NCBI GenBank assembly: GCA_902791695.1
Contig: CADAWR010000002.1
Location: forward strand, 179,633 to 243,632
Reading direction: 5' to 3'
DNA from: an uncultured Bacteroidota bacterium
GTDB taxonomy: Bacteria > Bacteroidota > Bacteroidia > Bacteroidales > P3
DNA length: 64,000 nucleotides
Under the pieces are notes generated by a model that saw nothing but the letters and a program-made list of their open reading frames with translations, made no database searches and was not told the DNA's origin. The position numbers were made by a program, and so were the translations under genes. Below are positions 25,560-34,770 of the stretch, piece by piece; within the stretch, counting starts at the first letter, position 1; each line of letters opens with the position of its first letter.

Positions 25560-26767
25560 TTATTCTCGACACATTGAAGCTTGCCCTGCGGGCGTTGCTG
25601 CGCAACCGTATGCGCACTTTCCTCACCATGCTCGGCATCATCATAGGCATCTCGTCGGTCATCATAATGATGAGCCTCGGCTCAAGCCTCACCTCGGTGA
25701 TGAGCGACACCTTCTCGTCGATGGGCACCAACAGCATCTCCGTCTCCGGCAAGTGGGAACGCGAGGGCGGCTACTGGCGCCAGCTCCACGAGATGGACGT
25801 CGCCGACATCAACGCCCTACGCGAAGGATGCAGCCGGGTGGCCCTCATTACCCCCGTCGTCGTCACCTCCTCCCCTCTCGTCTTTGGCAACAACAGCCAC
25901 AGCGGCCGCATCGAAGGCGGCAGCGAAGAGCACCTGAGGATAAACAACATAGCCGTAGAAAGGGGCACGATGTTCGACTCGGCCGACGTGATGTCGTTCG
26001 CCAAAGTCTGCGTCATAGGACAGACGGTGGCCGAACACCTCTTCACCGACGGCGAAGACCCTATAGGACAGACCGTTCGCTGCGGCAACGTGCCTGTCAC
26101 CGTCATCGGCGTGCTGCAACACCGCGAGAAGAAATTCGGCTACGACTTCGACGACCTTGTCGTCATGCCCTACACCACCGTGATGAAACGCTTCACCGGC
26201 AACGACTACTTTGACTACATAAACATAATCTGCAACAACCCCGCCGACATCGACTACACGGCCATAGAGATAGAACAGATAATGCACATCACGCACGGCC
26301 TCACCCCCGAGGAGCCCGTCGACGTGAGCATCGACATACAGAGCGAGACCATGGAGCAGCTGAGCAACATACTCTCTATTGTTGTACTGGTCCTATCCAT
26401 CATTGCCGGCATCTCGCTCCTCGTTGGCGGCATAGGCATCATGAACATCATGTATGTCACTGTCACCGAGCGCACACGCGAGATAGGCCTTCGCAAAGCC
26501 ATCGGCGCCAGGCGTTCCAACATCATGCTGCAGTTCCTAACAGAGAGCGTTGTGTTGTCGCTCACCGGAGGCTTACTAGGCATCCTCTTCGGATTAGGCA
26601 TCTACGCCCTCGCCGCCGCCCTCATCGAGCAGCTGCCCTTCGCGTTGAATGTTGGCGCCATACTCATCTCCTTCGCGGTATGCACCGCTGTGGGCCTCTT
26701 CTTTGGCTGGTACCCGGCACGCCGCGCCGCCGACCTCGACCCCATCCAAGCCCTCCGTTACGAGTGA
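25556..26767 (+). CDS. MacB-type ABC transporter permease
   Basis: 403 residues with four membrane helices: one N-terminal (MRTFLTMLGIIIGISSVIIMMSLGSSL) and three C-terminal, around a periplasmic MacB-core domain (about 50-270). The coupling and FtsX motif IVVLVLSIIAGISLLVGGIGIMNIM...TREIGLRKAIGARRSNIMLQFLTES is typical. It is a mechanotransducing exporter of peptides, siderophores or drugs; the substrate is not deducible. It ends the exporter operon and is followed directly by a hairpin. Confidence 0.94.
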   Translation: MIILDTLKLALRALLRNRMRTFLTMLGIIIGISSVIIMMSLGSSLTSVMSDTFSSMGTNSISVSGKWEREGGYWRQLHEMDVADINALREGCSRVALITPVVVTSSPLVFGNNSHSGRIEGGSEEHLRINNIAVERGTMFDSADVMSFAKVCVIGQTVAEHLFTDGEDPIGQTVRCGNVPVTVIGVLQHREKKFGYDFDDLVVMPYTTVMKRFTGNDYFDYINIICNNPADIDYTAIEIEQIMHITHGLTPEEPVDVSIDIQSETMEQLSNILSIVVLVLSIIAGISLLVGGIGIMNIMYVTVTERTREIGLRKAIGARRSNIMLQFLTESVVLSLTGGLLGILFGLGIYALAAALIEQLPFALNVGAILISFAVCTAVGLFFGWYPARRAADLDPIQALRYE

Positions 26768-26800
26768 CCACATCCCGCCGCAACAGCATCCGGGATGTGG
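26768..26800 (+). terminator. Hairpin directly after the MacB permease stop
   Basis: A perfect 10-bp stem (CCACATCCCG / CGGGATGTGG) with a 13-base loop starts at the base after the TGA. The downstream sequence has no clean U-tract, so termination strength is uncertain. Confidence 0.65.
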
Positions 26801-26840
26801 CATAGTGTCTCGTTGTGCCGTCAATACATCGGCATTACGA

Positions 26841-26935
26841 AGATATCTCAACTATACTTCTACTATAGTTTCACAATATGTATCGTCGAAATATCGTCGA
26901 AGTATCGTTGAAGTATCGTTGAAGTATCGTTGAAG
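26841..26935. repeat. 11-bp tandem units arranged as an inverted repeat
   Basis: Five 11-base units TATCGTYGAAR run from 26881 to 26935 (the last three identical, TATCGTTGAAG). To the left, 26841-26872 carries diverged copies of the same unit on the other strand (complement CTATAGTAGAAGTATAGTTG). The gap 26801-27113 before glyS otherwise shows only AT-rich sequence, with no clear promoter consensus. Confidence 0.8.
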
Positions 26936-27113
26936 TGATATAGAAACATCTGATTATATGCAGTTTGCAAATGCGCTTTTTCGATGCCGTTTTTTTACAA
27001 ATTATTACCGCTGCAGCACAATATTTTAGCCGTTTTGCAGTTATAAATGTTAATCAACAATAAAAAAGATGGCCTGCCAGGCAAGGATTGGCCGGTCAGA
27101 AAACACAGAAACT

Positions 27114-28661
27114 ATGGCAAATCAAGACGAATTTTTCAAGAAAGTGGTGGCTCACGCCAAAGAATACGGTTTCATCTTCCCCAGTTCTGAAATCTATGAT
27201 GGCCTCGCCGCTGTCTACGACTACGGTCAACTCGGCGTCGAACTGAAAAACAACATCAAACAGGCCTGGTGGAAGGCCATGGTGCAGATGCACGAGAACA
27301 TCGTGGGCCTCGACAGCGCCATCTTCATGCATCCCCGCATCTGGAAGGCCAGCGGCCATGTGGACGCATTCAACGACCCCCTCATCGACAACAAGGACAG
27401 CAAGAAGCGCTACCGCGCCGACGTCCTCATTGAGGACCATATCGCCAAGATCGAGGAGAAGATTGAGAAGGAGTGCGAGAAGGCCCACAAACGCTTCGGC
27501 GAGAGCTTCGACCGCCAGCAGTTCGTCACCACCAACGCCCGCGTGCTGGAGCACCAGAAGCAGATTGACGAGATACACGAGCGCTATGCCGAGCTGATGA
27601 ACGCCAACGACCTCGACGGCCTGAAACAGCTCATCCTCGACCTCGGCATAGTCTGCCCCATCAGCGGCACCCGCAACTGGACCGATGTGCGTCAGTTCAA
27701 CCTCATGTTCGCCACCAAGATGGGCTCCGTCATCGACGACAGCGACACCCTCTACCTCCGTCCCGAAACGGCACAGGGCATCTTCGTCAACTTCCTCAAC
27801 GTGCAGAAGAGCGGCCGCATGAAGATTCCTTTCGGCATCGCCCAGATAGGCAAGGCTTTCCGCAACGAAATTGTGGCACGCCAATTCATCTTCCGCATGC
27901 GTGAGTTCGAGCAGATGGAGATGCAGTTCTTCGTCCGTCCCGGAACGGAGCTCGAATGGTTCAAGCACTGGAAAGAGGAGCGCCTTCAATGGCACCTCAG
28001 CTTCGGCATCCCGGCCGACTGCTACCGCTACCACGACCACGAGAAACTGGCCCACTACGCCAACGCCGCCACGGACATCGAGTTCCGCTTCCCCTTCGGG
28101 TTCAAGGAGCTGGAGGGCATACACAGCCGCACCGACTTCGACCTCTCGCGCCACAGCGAGTTCAGCGGCAAGAAGCTACAGTACTTCGACCCCGAGCTCA
28201 ACGAGAGCTACACGCCATACGTCATCGAAACCTCCATCGGCGTCGACCGTACCTTCCTCGCTATCTTCAGCCACGCGCTTAAGGAAGAGACCCTTGAGGA
28301 CGGCAGCACCCGCACGGTACTGTCACTGCCCAACAAGCTGGCCCCCTACAAGGCCGCTGTGCTGCCCTTAGTTAAGAAGGACGGCCTCCCCGAGAAAGCA
28401 CGCGAAATACAGCACCTGCTCATGCCCGACATGATGATGCAGTACGACGAGAAAGACGCCATCGGCCGCCGCTACCGCCGCCAGGACGCTATCGGCACCC
28501 CATTCTGCATCACCGTGGATAACGACTCAATTGTCGACCGCGACGCCGAAGGCCGAGCGAACGACAATTATGGCACCGTCACCGTCCGTCACCGTGACAC
28601 CATGCAGCAGGAGCGCGTCAGCATCGACCAGCTGCCAGCCTACCTCAAAGCTAAACTATAA
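27114..28661 (+). CDS. glyS: Glycyl-tRNA synthetase, alpha2 type
   Basis: 515-residue class II synthetase of the dimeric (eukaryote/archaea/Firmicutes-like) form rather than the alpha2beta2 form. Motif 2 lies in GIAQIGKAFRNEIVARQFIFRMREFEQMEMQFF and motif 3 in ETSIGVDRTFLAIF. The C-terminal anticodon-binding domain begins at LAPYKAAVLPL. An insertion around residues 110-200 (helical, Lys/Glu-rich) follows the first catalytic block. The ATG at 27114 gives the family-typical MANQDEFFKKVVAHAKEYGFIFPSSEIY; an upstream in-frame ATG at 27069 is less likely. It converges with lplA, only three bases between stops. Confidence 0.96.
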   Translation: MANQDEFFKKVVAHAKEYGFIFPSSEIYDGLAAVYDYGQLGVELKNNIKQAWWKAMVQMHENIVGLDSAIFMHPRIWKASGHVDAFNDPLIDNKDSKKRYRADVLIEDHIAKIEEKIEKECEKAHKRFGESFDRQQFVTTNARVLEHQKQIDEIHERYAELMNANDLDGLKQLILDLGIVCPISGTRNWTDVRQFNLMFATKMGSVIDDSDTLYLRPETAQGIFVNFLNVQKSGRMKIPFGIAQIGKAFRNEIVARQFIFRMREFEQMEMQFFVRPGTELEWFKHWKEERLQWHLSFGIPADCYRYHDHEKLAHYANAATDIEFRFPFGFKELEGIHSRTDFDLSRHSEFSGKKLQYFDPELNESYTPYVIETSIGVDRTFLAIFSHALKEETLEDGSTRTVLSLPNKLAPYKAAVLPLVKKDGLPEKAREIQHLLMPDMMMQYDEKDAIGRRYRRQDAIGTPFCITVDNDSIVDRDAEGRANDNYGTVTVRHRDTMQQERVSIDQLPAYLKAKL

Positions 28662-28664
28662 AGG

Positions 28665-29612
28665 TCAATACACCAACGACAGAATATCATTGATGACAGC
28701 GCTCCCAGTTTGGGGGCGCTGTTGTGTTGATGCCCCAATCAAAAGGCGGCGGGCCTCATCGAGTGCGGCGAGATCAAGTGCGTCGGAGGCAATCTGCACG
28801 TCGGTGATGATGCCGCGAGCCTCATCAACTGTTAGGGCGAGCTCTACCCCGCCCCAGTCAAACTGGGCACTGCGCTGGGCCGTGAAAGTGCGCCAACGGC
28901 CATATTTCCATTCGTCGGAGGCAAACATATCGTGAAGCGCACGTACAGCCGGCTGCTGTATAATGCTGTCAAACGGTATTTCTGTAGCAACCACTCCATA
29001 CTCCACCTCAAAGGCTGCTCGCAGACGCGGCACAATACTTTCGGGCGTTATCCCTGCATTCAACTCGGCAAGGTTCACCACACGGCTACGTACCGAAGCG
29101 ACACCATGTTTCTGCAGTTTGGCCGGCTTTGGCTTCAGGTACCGCGCCAAATCAGACATATCGCCTTTGATAAGCAGTGTACCGTGGTGCAGGTCGTTGA
29201 TGCGTCCTTTGGAAAAGGCATTTCCGCTGAACTTACGGCCTTCTGCCAGAATATCATTCCTTCCGCTAAGTTCTGTATGCAGACCGAAGCTCTCCACAGC
29301 GCGCTGTATGACGCCGAACTGACGCTGCTGGTCATATATGGCCTTGGGGACGACAAAGGAGAAGTTGAGGTTACCGTCGTCGTGATATACAGCTCCGCCG
29401 CCGGTCTTGCGGCGCATCAGGTAGCCACCGTCGGCCTCAAGGGCCTCAACGTTAACCTCACTGTATGGGTTCTGGTTCTGCCCTATCACCACTGTGCGAC
29501 GGTTCTTCCAAAGGTACAATGTCACTCTCTCGGCGTGCTCTACTAAATAATTCTCTACGGCGATATTCCAATACGGATTCGTCTGATTCGAAACAATAAA
29601 CTGCAATTCCAT
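28665..29612 (-). CDS. lplA: Lipoate-protein ligase A
   Basis: 315 residues. It activates lipoate with ATP and attaches it to lipoyl domains of 2-oxo-acid dehydrogenases and GcvH. It contains RRKTGGGAVYHDDGNLNFSF (the lipoate-binding RRxSGGGAVYHD block), KFSGNAFSKGRINDLHHGTLLI with the catalytic Lys, and a C-terminal accessory domain (about 230-315), so it is the full-length two-domain form. Its start codon shares one base with the porQ stop (TAATG on the minus strand), implying coupled translation. Confidence 0.95.
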   Translation of the reverse strand: MELQFIVSNQTNPYWNIAVENYLVEHAERVTLYLWKNRRTVVIGQNQNPYSEVNVEALEADGGYLMRRKTGGGAVYHDDGNLNFSFVVPKAIYDQQRQFGVIQRAVESFGLHTELSGRNDILAEGRKFSGNAFSKGRINDLHHGTLLIKGDMSDLARYLKPKPAKLQKHGVASVRSRVVNLAELNAGITPESIVPRLRAAFEVEYGVVATEIPFDSIIQQPAVRALHDMFASDEWKYGRWRTFTAQRSAQFDWGGVELALTVDEARGIITDVQIASDALDLAALDEARRLLIGASTQQRPQTGSAVINDILSLVY

Positions 29613-30649
29613 TAAAAATGATAGCTCAACGTGAAATAATTGGGCGCCTGACCGTAGTGGTAGTTACTGCGTGCATAGCTGAACTCGAACTTCTTGACAT
29701 GCAGACCTACACCGAATGAGAAGCCGCTCATATTGAGTGCGTCGGCCCCTTTCATTTCAGCCATCTGGCGGTAGCTGTAACCCACACGTGCAAACAAAGC
29801 TGTACCGATATTAAGTTCAACGCCGAAGACTGTGTGACGCATCAGGTTGTCCATAAAGCCAACAAAAGGCTTCTCCTCCGTCACCTCGCCGGTGAAGGCG
29901 TCAACCTGCGACGTGGGATTCAGCTTGTCGTTGTAGCGCAGGTTCCACTTCTGCAACTCGGTGGCGGCAAAGAAGAAGCGGAACGGTGCCTTGCTGAGTT
30001 TGTACGACACAGCCGCCGACAACTGGAACGGTATCTTCTCCACCGTACCGTCAAAAGTGGCAATCTGTGCACCTATATTATTTGCCATCACGGTGGCAGC
30101 GAAGCGCCGGTTGTTGCTTACATAACTGCCAGCAAAATCTATCGCTATCGCCGCCGCACGGTATTCGGCATATTGCGACAGCACAGGTTTAAAGTTAGTG
30201 CCGATGCTGAAGTTGCTGTCCAGCCACATACCCCAGCCTACGCTCAGCGCATAATCGGAAGCGTAGAAGTCACCCACATGGTTCTCCATTTCGTCGTACT
30301 CTTCGAACTTGCCGTAGCTGTTGAAGTGGAAGCCGAAGAGCACCGTGCCAACACGCTTGAAGTTATGGGCATAGGCCAGCGAACCCATATTGCCACCGAC
30401 AAACATATTGTAGTACGACAGCATTGCCGAACTACCCATACCGCTTGTGAGCAGCGACGGGTTGTCCAAACCTACGGTAATGTCGTTTGAATACAGCGGC
30501 AGATATCTCATGCCCAGTGCACTCGTGTGCGCCGCACTGCTACGTGTCAGCATCGGCAGCGCATTGAGACCGGCAATCTGTGCAGTAGTGGTGAATGGCA
30601 AAAGGTGAAAGGTGAAAGCCAGCACACACATCAGCATATGCCAGCTCAT
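29612..30649 (-). CDS. porQ: Type IX secretion system protein PorQ
   Basis: 345 residues from the chosen ATG (a GTG at 30679 would add 10 residues encoded by a heptad repeat). A signal peptide (about 1-23) is followed by a FadL-like outer-membrane barrel pattern (LPMLTRSSAAHTSALGMRYLP, then many amphipathic strands, ending YFTLSYHF). This matches the PorQ family, which works with PorU, PorV and PorZ in attachment and processing of T9SS cargo at the cell surface. It fits with the two proteins of this window carrying type IX sorting domains. Part of the signal peptide (AFTFHLLPFT) is itself encoded by a TTTCACC heptad run. Confidence 0.87.
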   Translation of the reverse strand: MSWHMLMCVLAFTFHLLPFTTTAQIAGLNALPMLTRSSAAHTSALGMRYLPLYSNDITVGLDNPSLLTSGMGSSAMLSYYNMFVGGNMGSLAYAHNFKRVGTVLFGFHFNSYGKFEEYDEMENHVGDFYASDYALSVGWGMWLDSNFSIGTNFKPVLSQYAEYRAAAIAIDFAGSYVSNNRRFAATVMANNIGAQIATFDGTVEKIPFQLSAAVSYKLSKAPFRFFFAATELQKWNLRYNDKLNPTSQVDAFTGEVTEEKPFVGFMDNLMRHTVFGVELNIGTALFARVGYSYRQMAEMKGADALNMSGFSFGVGLHVKKFEFSYARSNYHYGQAPNYFTLSYHF

Positions 30650-30683
30650 ACCTTTCACCTTTAACCTCTCACCTCTCACCTTA
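30650..30683 (-). repeat. Heptanucleotide repeat (GGTGAGA/GGTGAAA) at the kamA-porQ junction
   Basis: On the minus strand GGTGAGA, GGTGAGA, GGTTAAA and GGTGAAA follow each other from the kamA stop to the porQ ATG. A related run lies inside the porQ signal-peptide codons near 30600-30618. Confidence 0.85.
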
Positions 30684-31928
30684 TTTCTTGTTGCGTTCGT
30701 GACGCATCAGGTGGCTTGGCTCGAGAGCCATGCGGTCAGTCTCCAGCAGGCTCGCAACGCCCTCGTCCACGCGACGCTTGGCCTGACAGGCCTCGCAGTG
30801 GCAATCCTCATGGTACTCGCGCGGCTCGGTGTAGGTGGTGATTACACCCTCAAAGTTACGCAGGATGACCTTGTCGGGGCTCTGCGAGATGACATACTGT
30901 GGCATAACAGGAGTCTTGCCGCCGCCACCGGGAGCGTCGACCACGAAGGTGGGCACTGCATAGCCGCTCGTATGGCCGCGGAGGTTCTCGATAATCTCGA
31001 TACCCTTGCTGACCGGGGTACGGAAATGCTCCAAGCCCATGCTCAAGTCGCACTGGTAGATATAATACGGACGCACGCGGTTGCGCACCAGCTCGTGCAT
31101 CAGTTTCTTCATCACGTGGACGCAGTCGTTCACGCCGCGCAGCAGCACAGTCTGGTTACCCAGAGGAATACCGGCATTGGCCAGACGGGCAAGGGCCTGC
31201 TCAGCCTCAGGGGTGAACTCGTTGGGGTGGTTGAAGTGGGTGTTGAGCCAGATGGGATGGTACTTCTTCAGCATGTCGCACAGCTCGGGGGTGATACGCT
31301 GCGGGCAGACCACTGGGGTGCGGCTGCCGATGCGGACGATTTCAACATGCGGTATCTTGCGCAGACGACCGATGATGTATTCAAGCTTCTGGTCGCTGAC
31401 CATCAAGGCATCGCCGCCGCTGAGCAGCACGTCGCGTACCTGCGGGGTCTTCTCGATGTAAGCCAGGCACTTCTCGATGCGCTCGCTGGGGCTCTCGTCG
31501 TCCTTCTGACCGGCGAAACGGCGGCGGGTGCAGTGGCGGCAGTACATGGAGCACATGTCGGTGATGAGGAACAGCACGCGGTCCGGATAACGGTGCGTCA
31601 GTCCGGGAGCGGGAGAATCCTCGTCCTCATGCAGCGGGTCGTTGAGGTCGGCGGGGGCAATGTTGCACTCCTCACCGGCGGGGATAGCCTGACGGCGGAT
31701 GGGGTCGTACGGGTCATTGGGGTCAATCAACGAGAGGTAGTAGGGCGTGATAGCCATGCGGAACTTGGCCAGTGCTTTCTTGATACCTTCGGCCTCTTCG
31801 GGTGCGAAAGTGAAGTACTTGCTCAGTTCTTCGTAAGTCTCGATGCGGTTCTTCACCTGCCATTTCCAATCGTTCCACTGCTCGTCGGTGACGTTGGGGA
31901 ACAATTCTTTTCTGCGGTTAACTTTCAT
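30681..31928 (-). CDS. kamA: Lysine 2,3-aminomutase
   Basis: 415-residue radical-SAM, PLP-dependent enzyme converting L-lysine to beta-lysine. The cluster motif CSMYCRHCTRRRF, the PLP-binding Lys in PGGGGKTP, and the C-terminal Cys-rich CHCEACQAKRR (zinc-binding region) are present, and length matches the family. The other genes of lysine fermentation (kamDE, kdd, kce, kal) are not adjacent. So the role could be fermentation with genes elsewhere, or beta-lysine supply for osmoprotection or modification. It sits between a lipoprotein gene and porQ. Confidence 0.95.
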   Translation of the reverse strand: MKVNRRKELFPNVTDEQWNDWKWQVKNRIETYEELSKYFTFAPEEAEGIKKALAKFRMAITPYYLSLIDPNDPYDPIRRQAIPAGEECNIAPADLNDPLHEDEDSPAPGLTHRYPDRVLFLITDMCSMYCRHCTRRRFAGQKDDESPSERIEKCLAYIEKTPQVRDVLLSGGDALMVSDQKLEYIIGRLRKIPHVEIVRIGSRTPVVCPQRITPELCDMLKKYHPIWLNTHFNHPNEFTPEAEQALARLANAGIPLGNQTVLLRGVNDCVHVMKKLMHELVRNRVRPYYIYQCDLSMGLEHFRTPVSKGIEIIENLRGHTSGYAVPTFVVDAPGGGGKTPVMPQYVISQSPDKVILRNFEGVITTYTEPREYHEDCHCEACQAKRRVDEGVASLLETDRMALEPSHLMRHERNKK

Positions 31929-31961
31929 AATTATTATTTCTTTTATTTTGTATTTTTCATA

Positions 31962-32465
31962 TTAAGGACGAGCCAAGAATATCTCGTCCAGACATTTGTT
32001 GATGGCGCGGGTGATGGCTTTTGCCTCGTCGTTGCCTTTGTCGTCAGCACGGCATACGCATATCAGCTCATTGGTTTCGCCGTTCAGTATCTGTATCGTC
32101 ACCTCAACAGCTCGCTCTTCCCAGAAACCCTCACGCGAATTGCCGTCGCCGTAATTGATAATCATTGTCTGGGCAGCATTCTGCTGCTTCACCTCAGGCA
32201 CACGCACATATCCGCGGTTCATCATGTAACCGGCGATAAGGTCGGCGGGGTTCACGCTGTTCGATTTCGTCGAGCCGTACACATAACCCTTGCTGCCATA
32301 GGTACCACCAGTGACTGAACTGCGCTCTGCCGTTGGCGTCACGTAAAAGTACTTATAGCCATCAAGTGAAGCCATGCGCGAGATGGTCGTCGGTGCAAGG
32401 CTGAGACAACTGCTGAAAAGCAATGTGCCAACAAAACAAACCATTAAGGAATAAACTTTCTTCAT
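31962..32465 (-). CDS. Putative lipoprotein, unknown function
   Basis: 167 residues. The lipoprotein signal peptide has lipobox FSSC (Cys about residue 20). The mature part has a compact alpha/beta pattern (GYKYFYVTPTAERSS; NPADLIAGYMMNRGYVRV; AAQTMIINYGDGNSR; ...AVEVTIQILNGETNELICVCRADDKGNDEAKAITRAINKCLDEIF). It resembles small Bacteroidales lipoproteins with a DUF4136-like arrangement, but no family is assigned with confidence. It is 12 bases downstream of the NlpC/P60 lipoprotein gene, same strand. Confidence 0.75.
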   Translation of the reverse strand: MKKVYSLMVCFVGTLLFSSCLSLAPTTISRMASLDGYKYFYVTPTAERSSVTGGTYGSKGYVYGSTKSNSVNPADLIAGYMMNRGYVRVPEVKQQNAAQTMIINYGDGNSREGFWEERAVEVTIQILNGETNELICVCRADDKGNDEAKAITRAINKCLDEIFLARP

Positions 32466-32477
32466 ATCGTATAGATT

Positions 32478-33077
32478 TTATTTGACTCTTCCTCCTTTGT
32501 AGAAGTGCTTGCTCCAATAGCTGTCGTCTGTGCGGCTCACGCAGACGCCGGCGCTCGTCGAGGCATGCGCGAAAAGGCCGTCCTTGAGGTATATGCCGAC
32601 GTGCGACACCTTGCCCTTCGAGTTGGTGAAGAAAAGCAGGTCGCCTTCGCGCAGCTGGCTCTTGCCGATAAGCTCAACGTCGCGCAGCATGTCGTTGGCC
32701 GTGCGGCGCAGCGTCTTGCCGTAGACCTTCTTGTACACTGTTCCCACGAAGGCCGAACAGTCGATGCCCTTGCGGTCGGTACCGCCATACTTGTAGGGAA
32801 CACCAAGCCACGAATTCACCGTCTCGTAGAGTTTGGCGTTGTCATTGCTGTTGCACTTCAGTCCCAGCGCGTTGCTGCACTCCGACCCGTCGGCCTGCCG
32901 TTGGGGCTTTGCCTGCACGGGAGTGGCTATCACAGGGGTTTCGTTAACCAGCTCGTCGACATACAACTGTCCTATGATAAAATCCTCCTCCTCCAAGTCG
33001 CGAGCCATAAATGACTTCACGCTCTCGCAAGAGGTGAGCGAGAATGCCGCCAGCAGTATGAGCGATAAACGTTTCAT
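32478..33077 (-). CDS. NlpC/P60 family cell-wall peptidase lipoprotein
   Basis: 199 residues. Lipobox LTSC at about residue 17, then a linker, then the C40 peptidase domain (about 85-199). Catalytic Cys in DRKGIDCSAFVG, catalytic His in GKVSHVGIYL, third residue in the HASTSAGV segment. It hydrolyses the D-Glu-meso-DAP bond of peptidoglycan stem peptides. It overlaps the DivIC-like gene by 4 bases (ATGA), linking a murein hydrolase to a divisome protein. Confidence 0.93.
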   Translation of the reverse strand: MKRLSLILLAAFSLTSCESVKSFMARDLEEEDFIIGQLYVDELVNETPVIATPVQAKPQRQADGSECSNALGLKCNSNDNAKLYETVNSWLGVPYKYGGTDRKGIDCSAFVGTVYKKVYGKTLRRTANDMLRDVELIGKSQLREGDLLFFTNSKGKVSHVGIYLKDGLFAHASTSAGVCVSRTDDSYWSKHFYKGGRVK

Positions 33078-33361
33078 TTAATCACAAAAATATCTTCGTC
33101 AGCACGTTTCATATAGTAGTTCTCCCTGCCGTAGTGCTCTTTGGCGTCGAGGCTGGCCTTTAGCTCGGCGTTGGCGGCGCTGTCGGCAACAATGGCCTCT
33201 TTCAGCGCCTGTTCCTCCTCGTGCAGCTCGTTCACCTGACGGTGCAGACGAGAACTGACCCTCAGACTGTAGTCGTCAAGAAACAGTATCACAACCAGAA
33301 ACACCACCGTCACCACGATGTATTTCAGCCCCTTTATCTTCAGTATGTTCTTAAAATCCAT
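33074..33361 (-). CDS. Septum formation initiator (DivIC/FtsB-like) protein
   Basis: 95 residues. A short cytoplasmic N-terminus, one membrane helix (YIVVTVVFLVVILFL, about 14-28), then a periplasmic coiled coil (about 38-72, LHRQVNELHEEEQALKEAIVADSAANAELKASL) and the tail YGRENYYMKRADEDIFVIK, typical of Bacteroidota DivIC/FtsB proteins. It acts in the divisome together with FtsL and FtsQ. Downstream it overlaps the NlpC/P60 gene; upstream lies an MltD-like transglycosylase, so the group is a cell-wall/division cluster. Confidence 0.9.
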   Translation of the reverse strand: MDFKNILKIKGLKYIVVTVVFLVVILFLDDYSLRVSSRLHRQVNELHEEEQALKEAIVADSAANAELKASLDAKEHYGRENYYMKRADEDIFVIK

Positions 33362-33400
33362 TATATATCCAATAACCTGTAACCCGTCACCTTTACCACG

Positions 33401-34684
33401 TCACCTCACCTTCAGCTTCTGTCCCACACGTATGTTGTCGTTCTTCATGCCGTTCAGCTTCTTCAGCTTCTGCACCGTAAGGCCATGCTTGTTGGCAATC
33501 TTGTATAGGGTGTCACCCTTCTTCACAGTGTAGTACTTGCCTTCTCCGCCCACAGAGCTCTTCGCCCCTTTGCCCTTTTTGCCCTTCGCCTTCACCGGCT
33601 CCACAGCTATGGGGCGACGCTCCAGGCTGTCGGCGGTGTGTGCGTATATGCTGTCCTGCGCCATCAGGAAAGGCTCCATCTTGGCCGTAGGCAGACAGAG
33701 CGAGTAAGGCTGCGACGAGGCCGGTATGTAGTCGGCGCGGTACTGCGGGTTCAGCGTCCGCAGCTCGTCCATCTCCATGCCCACAGCGTCGGCCACGTAT
33801 GTCATCAGCACATCGCGGTGCACCATCAGCGTGTCGCTGCGTATGGGCAGGTTCACCTTGCCCGGACGCAGGCCGTGCAACTCATAGTAGTTCATCACAT
33901 AGACCACAGCAATGAACGCCGGCACATATCCGCGAGTCTCGCGCGGCAGATTGTAGTATATCTCCCAGAAATTGCGCTTGCCGCCGCTGCGGGCAATGGC
34001 CTTGTTCACATTGCCCGAGCCGCAGTTGTAGGCCGCTATGGCCAGCTGCCAGTCGCCGAACACCCTGTGCAGGTCGCGCAGATGCCGCGCCGCCGCCACG
34101 GTGCTCTTGTTCGGGTCGCGACGCTCGTCGACCACCGAATTCACCTCCAGATCATAGAGCTTGCCCGTCGAGTACATGAACTGCCACAGGCCTGCGGCAC
34201 CCACGCGCGACGTAGCCTGCGGATTCATAGCGCTCTCCACAATGGTCAGGTACTTCAACTCCTCGGGCACACCGTAGCGGTCCAAGGCATTCTCGAACAT
34301 CGGATGGTAGTACTCGCACAGCGTCAGCATCACATCGAGGCGGGTCGACATGTGCTTGAGATAGAAGCGTATGAACGATCGCACCTCGGCGTTGTAGGTC
34401 ATCGGTATCACGGTATGCAGAGCCTGAAGGCGGGCCCTGAGCACACTGTCGGGCAGCGCGTCGAAAGCCTCCTGCGAAAACTCCGTATGGCTCCTCAGCG
34501 AACGGTGCGCATGGCGGCGCAGATAGTAAGTGTTAAGCAGACTGTCGTAGCTCTCCGTGTAGCGCTTCGTCATCAGCTCCGCATCCTGCATTGCAGACTG
34601 CAGCACAGGCTCTTGTGCACAAAGCATCCCAATCGGGAGCACCGCGGCAACAACGGCGAGCGACAGTATCTTCAGTAATTTCAT
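33401..34684 (-). CDS. MltD-like membrane-bound lytic transglycosylase with LysM
   Basis: 427 residues from the chosen ATG ([15 protein letters not shown]...), which gives a clean signal peptide; an upstream ATG at 34705 would add 7 residues. The SLT domain (about 125-260) has the catalytic Glu in [23 protein letters not shown] and the [10 protein letters not shown] motif. A degenerate middle LysM-like region is followed by one clear C-terminal LysM ([29 protein letters not shown]...RVGQKLKVR). It cleaves glycan strands to anhydromuropeptides. The spacer to the divIC-like gene carries short GTCACC-type repeats. Confidence 0.93.
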   Translation of the reverse strand: MKLLKILSLAVVAAVLPIGMLCAQEPVLQSAMQDAELMTKRYTESYDSLLNTYYLRRHAHRSLRSHTEFSQEAFDALPDSVLRARLQALHTVIPMTYNAEVRSFIRFYLKHMSTRLDVMLTLCEYYHPMFENALDRYGVPEELKYLTIVESAMNPQATSRVGAAGLWQFMYSTGKLYDLEVNSVVDERRDPNKSTVAAARHLRDLHRVFGDWQLAIAAYNCGSGNVNKAIARSGGKRNFWEIYYNLPRETRGYVPAFIAVVYVMNYYELHGLRPGKVNLPIRSDTLMVHRDVLMTYVADAVGMEMDELRTLNPQYRADYIPASSQPYSLCLPTAKMEPFLMAQDSIYAHTADSLERRPIAVEPVKAKGKKGKGAKSSVGGEGKYYTVKKGDTLYKIANKHGLTVQKLKKLNGMKNDNIRVGQKLKVR

Positions 34685-34770
34685 GCTTTTTATAACGAAG
34701 CGCAATTACATTTATTGTAACATAAATAAAAAAAAGTTTACACCGCCGCCATCTCCCCTCCGTACCCGGT

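Noticed and set aside
26801-27113. tRNA or T-box-like leader before glyS
   Set aside because: No cloverleaf, no GTTCRANNC-type TpsiC arm and no T-box motif could be found; the gap is AT-rich with 11-bp repeats.
30612-32318. 568-residue plus-strand open frame across kamA
   Set aside because: Shadow of kamA and its neighbours; composition is that of antisense DNA and the opposite strand has intact radical-SAM motifs.
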